DNA of 64,000 nucleotides from Desulfurivibrio dismutans (GTDB lineage: Bacteria; Desulfobacterota; Desulfobulbia; Desulfobulbales; Desulfurivibrionaceae): NCBI RefSeq assembly GCF_029210385.1, contig NZ_JARGDQ010000004.1, positions 62,001 to 126,000 of the forward strand, given 5' to 3'. The position numbers were made by a program, and so were the translations under genes. The notes below the pieces were generated by a model. That model saw nothing but the letters and a program-made list of their open reading frames with translations. It was not told the origin of the DNA and did not search any database. This document shows, in pieces, positions 1 through 8,724 of this stretch (the first letter of the stretch is position 1; every line of letters begins with the position of its first letter).

Positions 1-93
1 GTGCTTACCGTGATGAAATTCCAGGGTGCGGGCACTGAGGTGGGGTTCCAAGGCGTTTAAGGCGTAAGGCAGGTCAGGCAGAAGCAAGCTCAT
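1..93 (-). CDS. sodB: Superoxide dismutase [Fe/Mn], N-terminal fragment (gene runs off the left edge)
   Basis: Reading leftward from an ATG at 93 there are 31 open codons to the window edge. The peptide starts [20 protein letters not shown] and continues to LEFHHGKH, which matches the conserved start of Fe/Mn superoxide dismutases (LPxLPYxxxALEPHxSxxTxxxHHxKH); the last histidines include the first metal ligand region. A GGAGG ribosome site (complement of 101-105) lies 7 bases upstream of the start. The enzyme disproportionates superoxide in the cytoplasm, as expected in an anaerobe with occasional oxygen exposure. Only about one sixth of the protein is present, so Fe versus Mn preference cannot be judged. 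Confidence 0.85.
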   Translation of the reverse strand, partial: MSLLLPDLPYALNALEPHLSARTLEFHHGKH

Positions 94-343
94 GGTCGTT
101 CCTCCAGGTAAGTGGTTGGCCCAGGCGGTAGCATGGGTGAAAGGTGAGGTTGTTGAGGATGTAAAAAGCATAGCAGGCTGGAAAGGTATGTCAAGCTTGG
201 GCCGGGACATTACTTTTGCTGGCCGGCGCGATGTGATAGAGTGGGGGACGCCGGTCAAAAAAGAAATGCCCCCGAGGCGGGCCGACGGGAATGGCGGGCG
301 GGGTCCACCGGCGGGGGTGGCCAACCTGATGCGGGAGCGAAGC

Positions 344-919
344 ATGAAAATCATCGGCAAGTACTTTCTCCATGGCCTGCTTTTTTTGGTGCCGGTACTG
401 GTAACCCTGTATGTATTGTACCTGGTGTTTACCAGTATTGACGGAATCTTTCCCTTCACCGTGCCGGGGGCCGGCTTTATGCTGACCATCGGCTTGATCC
501 TGGCCGTGGGTTTTGTCACCTCCAACCTGCTGGGGCGGGGGCTGGTACAACTGGTGGATCGGCTGTTTGCCCGTCTGCCGCTGGTGGCCCTGCTCTATAC
601 CTCCATAAAGGATTTGGTCAACGCCTTTGTCGGCGACAAGAAAAGCTTCAATCGGCCGGTGGAGGTGTTTCTGGATGCTGATGGTCAAATTCGGGTGCTG
701 GGCTTCATTACCCGTGAGGATTTGGCCGGTTTCGGTCTGGTGGACAGTTGTGCCGTCTATCTGCCGCAGTCCTACAATTTTGCCGGCAACCTGATCATTG
801 TCCCCCGGCAGCGGGTGCGGCCGCTGGCTGCGGACCCGGCTGAAGTAATGAAGCTCATCGTTTCCGGCGGGGTTTCGTCGAAGCCAACTGACATGGGCCG
901 ATTTAAGGAGACCGACTGA
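344..919 (+). CDS. DUF502 family membrane protein
   Basis: This 191-residue protein has two strong membrane segments (about residues 5-30 and 45-68) followed by a soluble domain. The layout and the [20 protein letters not shown] stretch are typical of the DUF502 family, whose function is unknown. The frame is open upstream to 92, but that part is low in hydrophobic structure; the ATG at 344 has a GGGAG site at 333-337 and puts the first membrane helix right at the N-terminus, so I chose it. It is divergent from the superoxide dismutase gene and is followed by a 107-bp repeat and aat. Confidence 0.8.
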   Translation: MKIIGKYFLHGLLFLVPVLVTLYVLYLVFTSIDGIFPFTVPGAGFMLTIGLILAVGFVTSNLLGRGLVQLVDRLFARLPLVALLYTSIKDLVNAFVGDKKSFNRPVEVFLDADGQIRVLGFITREDLAGFGLVDSCAVYLPQSYNFAGNLIIVPRQRVRPLAADPAEVMKLIVSGGVSSKPTDMGRFKETD

Positions 920-924
920 AAGCT

Positions 925-1031
925 GTCGGCGTCGCAAAAAAATGCGCCACCGACCGGATGCGCTCTGTAGCTGCTTGTTTTCGTGTTACCGACCAACCCG
1001 CTTGGCGGGTTTTTGCGAGGTTATCAAAGTT
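925..1031 (+). repeat. 107-bp dispersed structured repeat, copy A
   Basis: This segment is nearly identical, base for base and with the same length, to 59117-59223. It begins with an imperfect hairpin (GTCGG pairing with CCGAC around an A-rich loop) and ends with a terminator-like hairpin, AACCCGC-TTG-GCGGGTT plus T residues, then GCGAGG. The aat start codon follows immediately, so the repeat's terminal GAGG (1017-1020) may act as the aat ribosome site. It is open in the aat frame, which can mislead gene callers into an N-terminal extension. Confidence 0.8.
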
Positions 1032-1730
1032 ATGCCGGTTTATCAGCTTGATCCCGACCTGGTGCTGTTCCCGCCTCCGCAGCTGGCCCGTTATGACGGC
1101 CTGTTGGCGGTGGGGGGTGATCTTTCCCCGCAGCGTTTGCTGCTGGCCTACCGGATGGGGATTTTTCCCTGGTACGCCCCGGATGAGCCCATCCTATGGT
1201 GGGCGCCGGACCCCCGCCTGGTGCTGTTCCCCGAGGAGTTTCACTGCAGCCGGCGGCTGGCCAGGATATTGCGCCAGGGACGTTTTACTTTCAGCGTTAA
1301 CCGGGATTTTGCCGCGGTTATCCGGAATTGCGCCGCAATTCACCGGCCCGGCCAGGAAGGCAGCTGGTTGGGAGAAGAGATGATCGCCGCCTACTCTCGG
1401 CTCCATGAACTGGGCTACGCCCATTCGGTGGAGTGCCGGCGGGACGGCGCCTTGGTGGGCGGTATTTACGGCCTGGGCATGGGACGGGTCTTTTTCGGCG
1501 AATCGATGTTTTCCCGGGAGCCCAATGCCTCTAAGGCGGCCCTGGCTCACCTGGTTGTGGCCATGCAGGCGTCCGGCGGCAGCATGATCGATTGTCAGGT
1601 CAGTAGCGATCATATGCGGCGCCTGGGCGCCCGTCTGCTCCCTGGGCGCGTCTTTTATCAGCGGCTGGCCCTGGATATATCCGATGACGAACTGGTGGCC
1701 CCTCGGCAACCTGCCGCTCTTTTACTTTGA
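1032..1730 (+). CDS. aat: Leucyl/phenylalanyl-tRNA--protein transferase
   Basis: Transfers Leu or Phe from aminoacyl-tRNA to N-terminal Lys or Arg of proteins, marking them for ClpS/ClpAP degradation (N-end rule). The 232 residues match the usual family length (about 234 in E. coli). Visible family motifs are FPPPQLARYDGLLAVGGDLS near the N-terminus, FPWY, WWAPDPR, a GESMFS block and SMIDCQ. The frame extends upstream through the 107-bp repeat, but the family start aligns with the ATG at 1032. A small inverted repeat (1719-1727 with 1747-1755) straddles the stop codon. Confidence 0.93.
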   Translation: MPVYQLDPDLVLFPPPQLARYDGLLAVGGDLSPQRLLLAYRMGIFPWYAPDEPILWWAPDPRLVLFPEEFHCSRRLARILRQGRFTFSVNRDFAAVIRNCAAIHRPGQEGSWLGEEMIAAYSRLHELGYAHSVECRRDGALVGGIYGLGMGRVFFGESMFSREPNASKAALAHLVVAMQASGGSMIDCQVSSDHMRRLGARLLPGRVFYQRLALDISDDELVAPRQPAALLL

Positions 1731-1824
1731 CAAGCCGATTTTTACTAAGTAAAAGCCTGGCTCGCCAGCATAGTGATGTTGAAGAACCACATCGTTGAAC
1801 CTTCCCGAAGGAGCGATTACCCCC

Positions 1825-3918
1825 ATGAGCAACTATATCGTCCTGGTTAAACAGGTGCCGGATGTGGCCCGGATCACCGACAATGCCTTTGATCCGGAAA
1901 CCGGCAACCTGATCCGGTCCCGGCTGGCCAGTGTGATCAACGAACTGGACGCCCAGGCCCTGGCCTTTGCCTGGCGGATGAAGGAGATCTCCGGTGATAC
2001 TGAAGCCAGGATCATCTGCCTGTCCATGGGGCCGCCCATGGCCGCCGAGGTGTTGCGTTACGGTTTGAGCCGGGGGGCCGATGCCGGGGTGCTGCTCACC
2101 GACCGGGCCCTGGGCGGGGCCGATACCCCGGCCACCGCCAACCCCCTGGCGCATGCCATCAAAAAAATCACGGCGGAAATGCTGGCCGGGAATGAGGATT
2201 ATTTCGTGGTGGCTGGCATGCAGTCGGTGGACGGCGATACCGCCCAGGTCCCGCCCCAGATTGCCGAGGAGCTGGGGATTGGTTGTATTCCCTATGCCAC
2301 CGAGGTGGAATTTATCGATGGTGGTTTTCGTTTTCATCATATTATCTCCGGCGGCAGCCAGATGGTTACGGCCCGGCGCCGGCCGACGGTGATCACCGTC
2401 GCCCAGTACGACTACCACCTCTACGCCTCATTTGCCGCCACCCGACAGGCCGCTCACCGTGAGCTGGTGCAGTGGAACGCCGATGATGTCAAGCCCACCG
2501 CCATGGGCGGCAGTGGCTCCAAAACCCGGGTGATCCGGGTTTTCCCGCCGCCCAAAACCGATCGGCTGGGGCGTCAGTTGCACTCGGTGGCGGAACTGGC
2601 CGGGGTGCTGCGCGAGGCTTTAAACAAACAGGCGAGCCGGGGCGACGAGGCGCCGGGCGGCGACCCCGACTATCTGCTGCCCGCCCGGCGCTCTTCCTGG
2701 TTCGACCGCTCCTTTGAAGGGGCGACCAAGGAGTGTGATGATTTTGCCCACCTGGCGGTGATTCTGGCCGAACAGGGAATTACAGAACCGGAACAGCTCA
2801 CCGAAGAGGTCAAGGAGCGGGTTTTGGCGGCGAAAAACCTGGAGCTGTCGCCGAAGGTGGCGGCCAAAATGCTTGACGGCCTGCAGCAGCGGGAAACGGC
2901 TTACCAGGGAGAGGTCTGGGTGATGGCCGAGCATGAGGACGGAGCGCTTAACGCCGCCACCTTCGAGCTTGTCGGCAAGGCGCGGGAATTGGCGGACTCT
3001 TTGGAAGTGCCGGTGGGCGTGGTGCTGGCCGGCCACGGGGTGCGAGATCTGGCGCCGGAGCTGATTGCCGCCGGAGCAGACCAGGTGTATCTGCTGGAGC
3101 ATCCACTGCTGCAGGAATTTGACCCGTTGAGCTACCGCAAGGCGGTGGCCGAGCTGTTTGCCGTTCATCAACCCCAGATTCTGCTTTACGGCGCCACTCC
3201 CCAGGGCCGGGTGCTGGCCCCCATGGTGGCTTATCGGACGGGCTGCGGGCTGACCGCCGACTGCACCGAACTGACCATCCGCGATATTTCTCGCCTGGGT
3301 CAACTGGCGGTGATGATGCAGACCCGGCCGGCTTTGGGCGGCAATATCATGGCCACCATCTGCAGCCGCAACTCTCCATGCCAAATGGCCACCGCCCGGC
3401 CCGGGGTGATGCAGCGCCGGCCGACCGATCCCGACCGCCGGGGTGAAATCGTGGTCCATCCAGTGGAGTTGAGCGAGGAAGATCTGGGGCTGGAGATTAT
3501 TGAGCGGGCGGCCGTCGGCGGCCATAAGGTCGATTTTGCCTGTGAGGTCATCGTCGGTGGCGGTAAGGGCCTGGTCAGTCGCGATAATTTTGCCCGCTTG
3601 CTGGAGGAGTTGACCACCGTCCTGGCAGCAAAATTTCAGGTTAAGGCCGGCAAAGGGGCTTCCCGGGCGGCGGTGGAGCAGGGCTTTGTCGAGCGGGCCT
3701 TCCAGGTGGGGCAGACCGGAACGGCGGTGGGTCCCAAGGTTTACCTGGCAGTGGGGATTTCCGGTGCCATCCAGCACATGATCGGGGTGGCGGCCAGCGG
3801 TACCATTATCGCCATCAACGCCGATCCGGCGGCGCCGATTTTCAAACAGTGCGATTACTATCTGGTGGGCCGGGCCGAACAGGTTATTCCGGAATTGATC
3901 GATACTTTGAATCAATAG
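1825..3918 (+). CDS. etfBA: Fused electron transfer flavoprotein, beta-alpha (EtfBA)
   Basis: A single 697-residue chain carries both ETF subunits. The first ~260 residues are EtfB (start MSNYIVLVKQVPDVARITD, then AGMQSVDGDTAQVPPQIAE). A linker of about 100 residues leads to EtfA, whose FAD-binding end is clear (AVGISGAIQHMIGVAASGTI, then INADPAAPIF). ETF carries electrons from acyl-CoA or similar dehydrogenases to ETF:quinone oxidoreductase, which is the next gene. The ATG at 1825 has AAGGAG at 1808-1813. Separate etfB and etfA genes are the usual arrangement, so the fusion is notable; the frame is uninterrupted throughout. Confidence 0.92.
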   Translation: MSNYIVLVKQVPDVARITDNAFDPETGNLIRSRLASVINELDAQALAFAWRMKEISGDTEARIICLSMGPPMAAEVLRYGLSRGADAGVLLTDRALGGADTPATANPLAHAIKKITAEMLAGNEDYFVVAGMQSVDGDTAQVPPQIAEELGIGCIPYATEVEFIDGGFRFHHIISGGSQMVTARRRPTVITVAQYDYHLYASFAATRQAAHRELVQWNADDVKPTAMGGSGSKTRVIRVFPPPKTDRLGRQLHSVAELAGVLREALNKQASRGDEAPGGDPDYLLPARRSSWFDRSFEGATKECDDFAHLAVILAEQGITEPEQLTEEVKERVLAAKNLELSPKVAAKMLDGLQQRETAYQGEVWVMAEHEDGALNAATFELVGKARELADSLEVPVGVVLAGHGVRDLAPELIAAGADQVYLLEHPLLQEFDPLSYRKAVAELFAVHQPQILLYGATPQGRVLAPMVAYRTGCGLTADCTELTIRDISRLGQLAVMMQTRPALGGNIMATICSRNSPCQMATARPGVMQRRPTDPDRRGEIVVHPVELSEEDLGLEIIERAAVGGHKVDFACEVIVGGGKGLVSRDNFARLLEELTTVLAAKFQVKAGKGASRAAVEQGFVERAFQVGQTGTAVGPKVYLAVGISGAIQHMIGVAASGTIIAINADPAAPIFKQCDYYLVGRAEQVIPELIDTLNQ

Positions 3919-4025
3919 CGGCCCCGCCGGCACGGTTGCACGTATTTGGCCGTTAAAACAGGGTTCCGTGCCTGATGAACGGTTACGGACAACAGGGCTA
4001 ATTCCAGCTCATTCTAGGTACGCTT

Positions 4026-5699
4026 ATGAACGACAGCCTGCAGGATTACAATCAAGTTGATGTACTGATCGTCGGGGCCGGCCCGGCAGGGCTGGCGGCG
4101 GCCATTGCCGCCAAGCACCGACGGCCGGAGCTGACGGTCGTCGTCATCGACAAGGGTGCGGCCCCGGGCAGCCACGCCCTCTCCGGGGCAGTGCTGGAAC
4201 CAGGCGCCCTGGTCCGGCTGCTGGATCCGGTGCTTCCCGGCTGGCCGGAGAGCGATGAGGCCAAGGGGGTACTACTGGCCCAAGTGGAGGTCGATGATGT
4301 CTTGTGGTTGCCCGGTCATCGTCAGGCCTGGTCTTTGCGGCTGCTGCTTAAGGCCGCCCGGTTGCTGGGTCTGGGATATGGCCAGATGCTGCATGCCGGG
4401 GATTATATCTGTTCAGTGAGCCGGTTGGCTAGCTGGTTGGGCAAGGTGGCCCGGGAGATGGGGGTTGAGGTGCTGCCCGGTTTTGCCGCCGCCGATCTTT
4501 TGTGGGATGAAGCCGCCGGGCGGGCCGCCGGGGTAAGGCTGGTGGACCAGGGGCGCGACCGGGAAGGGCAGCCGCAGCGTAACTTTTTGCCCGGCGAGAC
4601 CATCCGCGCCGATTTTATCCTGCTGGCGGAAGGCTGCGATGGCCTGCTCAGCGAAAAATTTATTGCCAAAGCCGGGTTGCAGCGGGCCGGAGAGCAGCTT
4701 TATTCCCTGGGAGTCAAGGAATTGATCCGGGTCAGCGACCAGCAGTACGCCAAATTCGGCATGCACCGGGTGGTGCATGCCATGGGATTTCCGCTCTGGA
4801 CCCCGCTGAGCGGCCCCGATGTTTTCGGCGGCGGCATCATGTATCCCATGGGCGATAACCGGATCGCTGTGGGGATTATCGCCGGACTGGATTACCACTA
4901 CCACGATTTCAATCCCCAGAACGCCCTGGCCCTGTTTAAGGAGCATCATTACGTCAGGCAGTTCATCGAAGGTGGCACCCTGGTGGAGGCTGGAGCCAAG
5001 ATGATTCCCGAAGGGGGTTGGGATGCCGTGCCCCGCTGCCCGGAGAGTGGCAGCATCGGCAAGGGCAACGTGATTCTGCTCGGTGATGCCGCCGGCCTGG
5101 TCAACATGCTTAAGATCAAGGGGCTGCACAACGCCATTGAATCGGGGCTGGCCGCCGCCGCGGCTATGGCGTCGGCCCTCGAAACCCCGGAGCAACTGGC
5201 GGCAGCGTATACCGCCGAACTGAGCCGGGCCGGGGTGGAGCGGGAAATGGCCGCGGCCCGCAACTTCCGTCAGTGTATTGCCCGCTTTGGCACCACGGCG
5301 GGATTGTTGCTGGCCGCCGGTGGCCGATTGCTGCCCCGGTTCAAAGTCGGGCCCGATTACACCCGGATGACAAACGAGGCTTTTCCCCGGCGGGTGCCGA
5401 CACCATACGACAAAGACACCTTCACGGCCCTGACCCGGACCGGTCACCGGGAAGAAGAACCCTGCCATCTGCTGATCGGTGATGAAGCTCTCTGCCGTGA
5501 CCGTTGTCTGGCCAGTTTCGGCGGCCCCTGTGTTACCTTCTGTCCCGCCGGAGTGTATGAAAAAATCGGGGGGCTTCCCCGACCGGCCAACCCTTCCAAC
5601 TGCCTGCACTGCAAGACTTGCCAGCGGAAGTGCCCCTACGACAACATTCGCTGGATGGTGCCGGAAGGGGGTGAAGGTCCGAATTATTCCACCATGTGA
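4026..5699 (+). CDS. Electron transfer flavoprotein:quinone oxidoreductase
   Basis: A 557-residue flavoprotein that passes electrons from ETF to the membrane quinone pool. It opens with an FAD dinucleotide motif (VLIVGAGPAGLAAAIAA), then the family GSHALSGAVLEP block, a second FAD contact LLGDAAGLVNMLKIKGLHNA, and a C-terminal 4Fe-4S region with cysteines in CPAGVYE, NCLHCKTCQRKCPYDNIRW. It sits 107 bp after etfBA on the same strand and most likely forms a functional unit with it in oxidation of acyl-CoA or organic acids. An inverted pair GGCACGG/CCGTGCC lies in the spacer between the two genes. The ribosome site is weak. Confidence 0.93.
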   Translation: MNDSLQDYNQVDVLIVGAGPAGLAAAIAAKHRRPELTVVVIDKGAAPGSHALSGAVLEPGALVRLLDPVLPGWPESDEAKGVLLAQVEVDDVLWLPGHRQAWSLRLLLKAARLLGLGYGQMLHAGDYICSVSRLASWLGKVAREMGVEVLPGFAAADLLWDEAAGRAAGVRLVDQGRDREGQPQRNFLPGETIRADFILLAEGCDGLLSEKFIAKAGLQRAGEQLYSLGVKELIRVSDQQYAKFGMHRVVHAMGFPLWTPLSGPDVFGGGIMYPMGDNRIAVGIIAGLDYHYHDFNPQNALALFKEHHYVRQFIEGGTLVEAGAKMIPEGGWDAVPRCPESGSIGKGNVILLGDAAGLVNMLKIKGLHNAIESGLAAAAAMASALETPEQLAAAYTAELSRAGVEREMAAARNFRQCIARFGTTAGLLLAAGGRLLPRFKVGPDYTRMTNEAFPRRVPTPYDKDTFTALTRTGHREEEPCHLLIGDEALCRDRCLASFGGPCVTFCPAGVYEKIGGLPRPANPSNCLHCKTCQRKCPYDNIRWMVPEGGEGPNYSTM

Positions 5700-5773
5700 A
5701 GCAGCGACTGGTCTGGCTTAGCCAAGTGATTGACGACGGGCATTAAATCGAGGAGCGTAAGTAACACGGGCGG

Positions 5774-7423
5774 ATGGAGATTTTCGAGCAGCTTGATATC
5801 TGGCGGCTGCTGGCCGGGTTGGGGATTTTTCTCTTCGGCATGTACATGCTGGAGGAATCAATCCGTCAGTTGGCCGGGCGGGCTTTTAAGTCGCTGATCC
5901 GGCGCTATACAGGCACCCGCCTGCGGGGGATTGTGGCCGGGGCGGTTAGCACTTCGATCCTGCAGAGTTCTTCGGCGGTTTCCCTGATGGTGCTGGCCTT
6001 CACCGGGGCCGGGCTGATGAGCCTGGTCAATGCCCTGGCGGTAATGATCGGGGCCATGGTGGGCACCACCATGACCACCTGGATCGTGGCGGTCTTTGGC
6101 TTTAAAATCAAGATCGAGGCATTCGCTCTGCCGATGATCGCCGCTGGCGGTCTGAGCCTGGTCCTGCTGGCCCGTTCGCCGCGCTACGTCAATCTCTGCA
6201 AACTGCTGGTCGCCTTCGGTTTTCTTTTCCACGGCCTGGACTTCATGAAGACCAGCGTCGAGGGCCTGGCCGCTGCCATCGACATCGCCGCTCTGCCGGA
6301 TCTCGGGTTGTGGGTTTACCTGTTGGCCGGCCTGTTGCTGACGGTGATCATGCAGTCATCGTCGGCCACCAACGCCATCACCCTGACCATGCTGTTCACC
6401 GGGGTGGTGTACTTCCCCGCCGCCGGGGCGATGATCATCGGAGCCAACGTGGGAACCACGGTAACCGTGCTGATCGCCTCTGTCGGCGGCATCCCGGTGA
6501 AAAAACAGGCGGCTTGCGGCCAGTTGATCTATACCACCACCACCGCCCTGGTGGCCTATACGGTATTGCCCGTTCTGGCCTGGCTGGTGCTGGACCTGCT
6601 TCGTTTCGCCGACAATCCGGTGCTGGGCCTGGCCCTCTTTCATACCCTCTATAATATTCTGGGCGTGCTGCTTTTCTATCCTCTGATTCCCCGGGTGACC
6701 GATTTTGTACGGCGCTGGATTCCCGAGCCGGAACTGCGGCACCTGACCCGTTATATTACCAAAACCAGTCCCGAGGTGCCCGAGGCGGCCATTGAGGCTT
6801 TGCGTAAGGAGACCGTCAACCAGGCCCGCTGCAGTATGGATTTTATCCGCATGATTTACGGCATCGATCCCCAGGGTCGTACCCGGGGGCGCAGCACTTA
6901 CGACGATCTGGAACGCCTGCACGCCGAAATCTTCACCTTCTACGCCAAAATTCAGGCTCAGCAGATGGAAGAAGAGGAGGCCCGCGGGCTGGAGCCTTAC
7001 ATTCGGGCTTCCCGCAGCATCATGAACGCTGCCAAGAATTTATACGAGCAGAATCAAGATTTGGATGAACTGCGGCGGGAGGATCAGGCTTTCATGCAGG
7101 ACGCCTGGCGTCTCTTTTTAGTCCGGCTGCAAAATATCGGGGAGCTGGTGGATCGCATCGGCGAAGAACCCGATGTTGATCACGCCGCCCTGCTGCAGCA
7201 GAGCTTTACCGCCGTGGAAGAAGCGGACAAGAATTTCATCCGGGCCTGTGCGGCGGAAGTGGCCAACAAGCGGCTGCGTGAGTATGAGGTTACGCGTTTG
7301 CTGATGAGCAATCGCCTTTTTACCCAGTCCTGCCGGATGCTGGTGTTAAGCCTGCAGAGTTTGAATTTGGCGGCGGTCGCCCCGCAGGAAAAATCCGCCG
7401 GGGAAGCCGCCGCCGAGGAGTGA
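5774..7423 (+). CDS. Na+/phosphate cotransporter family protein with C-terminal PhoU-like domain
   Basis: A 549-residue membrane protein of the NptA/YjbB (PNaS) type. Two copies of the family's QSSS signature are present (LQSSSAVSLMVLAF and MQSSSATNAITLTML), each in a hydrophobic repeat unit; about eight membrane segments occupy residues 10-310. The C-terminal ~200 residues are soluble and helical with charged heptads, as in PhoU-like domains of these transporters. Expected to move inorganic phosphate with sodium across the inner membrane, direction uncertain in this family. It ends 4 bases before the convergent gene at 7428. Confidence 0.87.
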   Translation: MEIFEQLDIWRLLAGLGIFLFGMYMLEESIRQLAGRAFKSLIRRYTGTRLRGIVAGAVSTSILQSSSAVSLMVLAFTGAGLMSLVNALAVMIGAMVGTTMTTWIVAVFGFKIKIEAFALPMIAAGGLSLVLLARSPRYVNLCKLLVAFGFLFHGLDFMKTSVEGLAAAIDIAALPDLGLWVYLLAGLLLTVIMQSSSATNAITLTMLFTGVVYFPAAGAMIIGANVGTTVTVLIASVGGIPVKKQAACGQLIYTTTTALVAYTVLPVLAWLVLDLLRFADNPVLGLALFHTLYNILGVLLFYPLIPRVTDFVRRWIPEPELRHLTRYITKTSPEVPEAAIEALRKETVNQARCSMDFIRMIYGIDPQGRTRGRSTYDDLERLHAEIFTFYAKIQAQQMEEEEARGLEPYIRASRSIMNAAKNLYEQNQDLDELRREDQAFMQDAWRLFLVRLQNIGELVDRIGEEPDVDHAALLQQSFTAVEEADKNFIRACAAEVANKRLREYEVTRLLMSNRLFTQSCRMLVLSLQSLNLAAVAPQEKSAGEAAAEE

Positions 7424-7427
7424 TTGG

Positions 7428-7868
7428 TTACTGCCAGGAGGGGAAATAAATAGTGAGCGAACTCTTGCCCGGCTTTTCTTTCATTTTAACCTTCAGGTCA
7501 ACACTGCCGGTCCGCAGTCCCAGAGCCAGGGGCAGTTCGCCGCCCTCCTGGTCGAAATGCAGAATCTGGCGAATGGTGGCGATGATACCGTCCAGAACAT
7601 CGCCGTTGGGGGCGGGCAGCCTGATTTTCTGCTCACCCTTGAGTTCCACCTCAATTTTGCCTTCCTTTTCCTGTTTGAACTTGAGCTTATCGGCCTTTTC
7701 GGTAATGCCGTACATAATGGCCAGGGCCAGGTACTTGACGGCATTTTCCTCCGGATCGCTTTCCGGTCCGGCCGCCATTCTGGCCAGCTCGACGGCATAG
7801 CCGGTATCCAGGTAGCAGTCGCACATCTCCTGCAGTTTCAGATGCAGATTGGGGTCTTTGATTTGCAT
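7428..7868 (-). CDS. Uncharacterised 146-residue protein
   Basis: I do not recognise this family. It begins MQIKDPNLHLKLQEMCDCYL, has no signal peptide or membrane segment, is rich in Lys and Glu in its middle, and ends in a beta-rich stretch (SLTIYFPSWQ). A GGAGG ribosome site lies just upstream (GGAGGCGGCC before the ATG). The gene follows the 82-residue gene at 7892 by 23 bases on the same strand, so the pair is probably one transcript. Codon use and composition match neighbouring genes. Its reality as a gene is well supported; its function is unknown. Confidence 0.7.
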   Translation of the reverse strand: MQIKDPNLHLKLQEMCDCYLDTGYAVELARMAAGPESDPEENAVKYLALAIMYGITEKADKLKFKQEKEGKIEVELKGEQKIRLPAPNGDVLDGIIATIRQILHFDQEGGELPLALGLRTGSVDLKVKMKEKPGKSSLTIYFPSWQ

Positions 7869-7891
7869 GGCCGCCTCCTTTTCGAGTGTTG

Positions 7892-8140
7892 CTACAACTG
7901 TTCAATATTTTTTTTGAGTTGGCCGATTTGCAGCCCCAGCGACACGCACTGTTTCCCTTCCATGCACTGCTGTGCTTCGGGCTCTTCGAGAAAAGTCTTC
8001 AACTCGTGATTATCCCTTTTTAAATCAACCACCCAAGCCTGGTTGTCATTGTCGTAATCGACCTTCACCTCGATGCCGCAGGCGCCAATGTCGGGGAATA
8101 CTTCCTTGATTTTATTGCACAACTCTTCTTTGGTGGTCAT
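7892..8140 (-). CDS. Small uncharacterised acidic protein (82 residues)
   Basis: I do not recognise this protein. It starts MTTKEELCNKIKEVFPDIGA, contains cysteines at four positions (two of them in QQCMEGKQC) and ends with a short amphipathic helix (LGLQIGQLKKNIEQL). AGGAGG lies about 7 bases upstream of the ATG. It is first in a two-gene transcript with the 146-residue protein. The ~210 bp upstream (8141-8350) is AT-richer than the surroundings and presumably holds the promoter; I could not define its elements. Confidence 0.68.
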   Translation of the reverse strand: MTTKEELCNKIKEVFPDIGACGIEVKVDYDNDNQAWVVDLKRDNHELKTFLEEPEAQQCMEGKQCVSLGLQIGQLKKNIEQL

Positions 8141-8350
8141 CTTATTTCCTCCTGTTGTTTAACAAATAATTTGTTGGGGGGTCTCTTAACGGTAACTTAT
8201 AGGTTAATAAGAGTGTAGGGGAAACTGATCCTGGCTGTCAATATAGATAAATCTGGCCGCCGGTTGGAGAGGATGGTGGTTTTCGGGGGGATGATAACGG
8301 GCGTAAAATGAGTTTGTTGTCAAGCGCTCTGGGGGTGCTGGGGGGGGAGA

Positions 8351-8710
8351 TCAGTTGAACCACCACGTGGTGGGGTTGGGGGGGGATTCGCGTCGGTCCA
8401 GGTATTTCAAGCCCTGGGCGCAGCGGATAATCAGCCAGACCATCCAGAACATCACCAGCAGCCAGCCCACCACCACGGTGGCTAGGATCGAGCCCAGCAG
8501 GAGGTAGAGCAGGCCGATCCAGAAAGTGCGAATCTGGAAGCGGTAGTGGCTGGCCAGCCAGGCCGGGGCGTCACTGCGGTTGATATAGGCCATGACCACC
8601 CCGATGATCGCCGTCAGGCCGATGAAAATCCCCACCAGGTAGAGAATGTAGATGATCTTGGCGGTGGTGGTGCGGGGCTGTTCGGCGTGGGGGTGTATAA
8701 TCTCGCTCAT
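8351..8710 (-). CDS. DUF4870-type small membrane protein
   Basis: From the ATG at 8710 (AAGGA about 10 bases upstream) the protein is 119 residues with three hydrophobic stretches: IIYILYLVGIFIGLTAIIG, the FWIGLLYLLLGSILATVVVG segment, and MFWMVWLIIRCAQGL. This pattern is typical of DUF4870-like proteins, whose role is unknown. The frame is open further upstream, but that part overlaps the TorD-like gene and is its frame shadow. It lies 14 bases after the TorD-like gene and is likely cotranscribed with it, which hints at a link with the molybdoenzyme. Confidence 0.7.
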   Translation of the reverse strand: MSEIIHPHAEQPRTTTAKIIYILYLVGIFIGLTAIIGVVMAYINRSDAPAWLASHYRFQIRTFWIGLLYLLLGSILATVVVGWLLVMFWMVWLIIRCAQGLKYLDRRESPPNPTTWWFN

Positions 8711-8724
8711 GATGTCGATTTTCC

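Noticed and set aside
92-343. 84-residue N-terminal extension of the DUF502 protein
   Set aside because: The ATG at 344 has a proper ribosome site and family-like start; the extension begins inside the complement of the superoxide dismutase start.
2620-3933. 437-codon minus-strand open frame
   Set aside because: Antisense to etfBA, whose domains are unambiguous; no ribosome site or recognisable motif.
4413-5609. 398-codon minus-strand open frame
   Set aside because: Antisense to ETF:quinone oxidoreductase with shadow-type composition.
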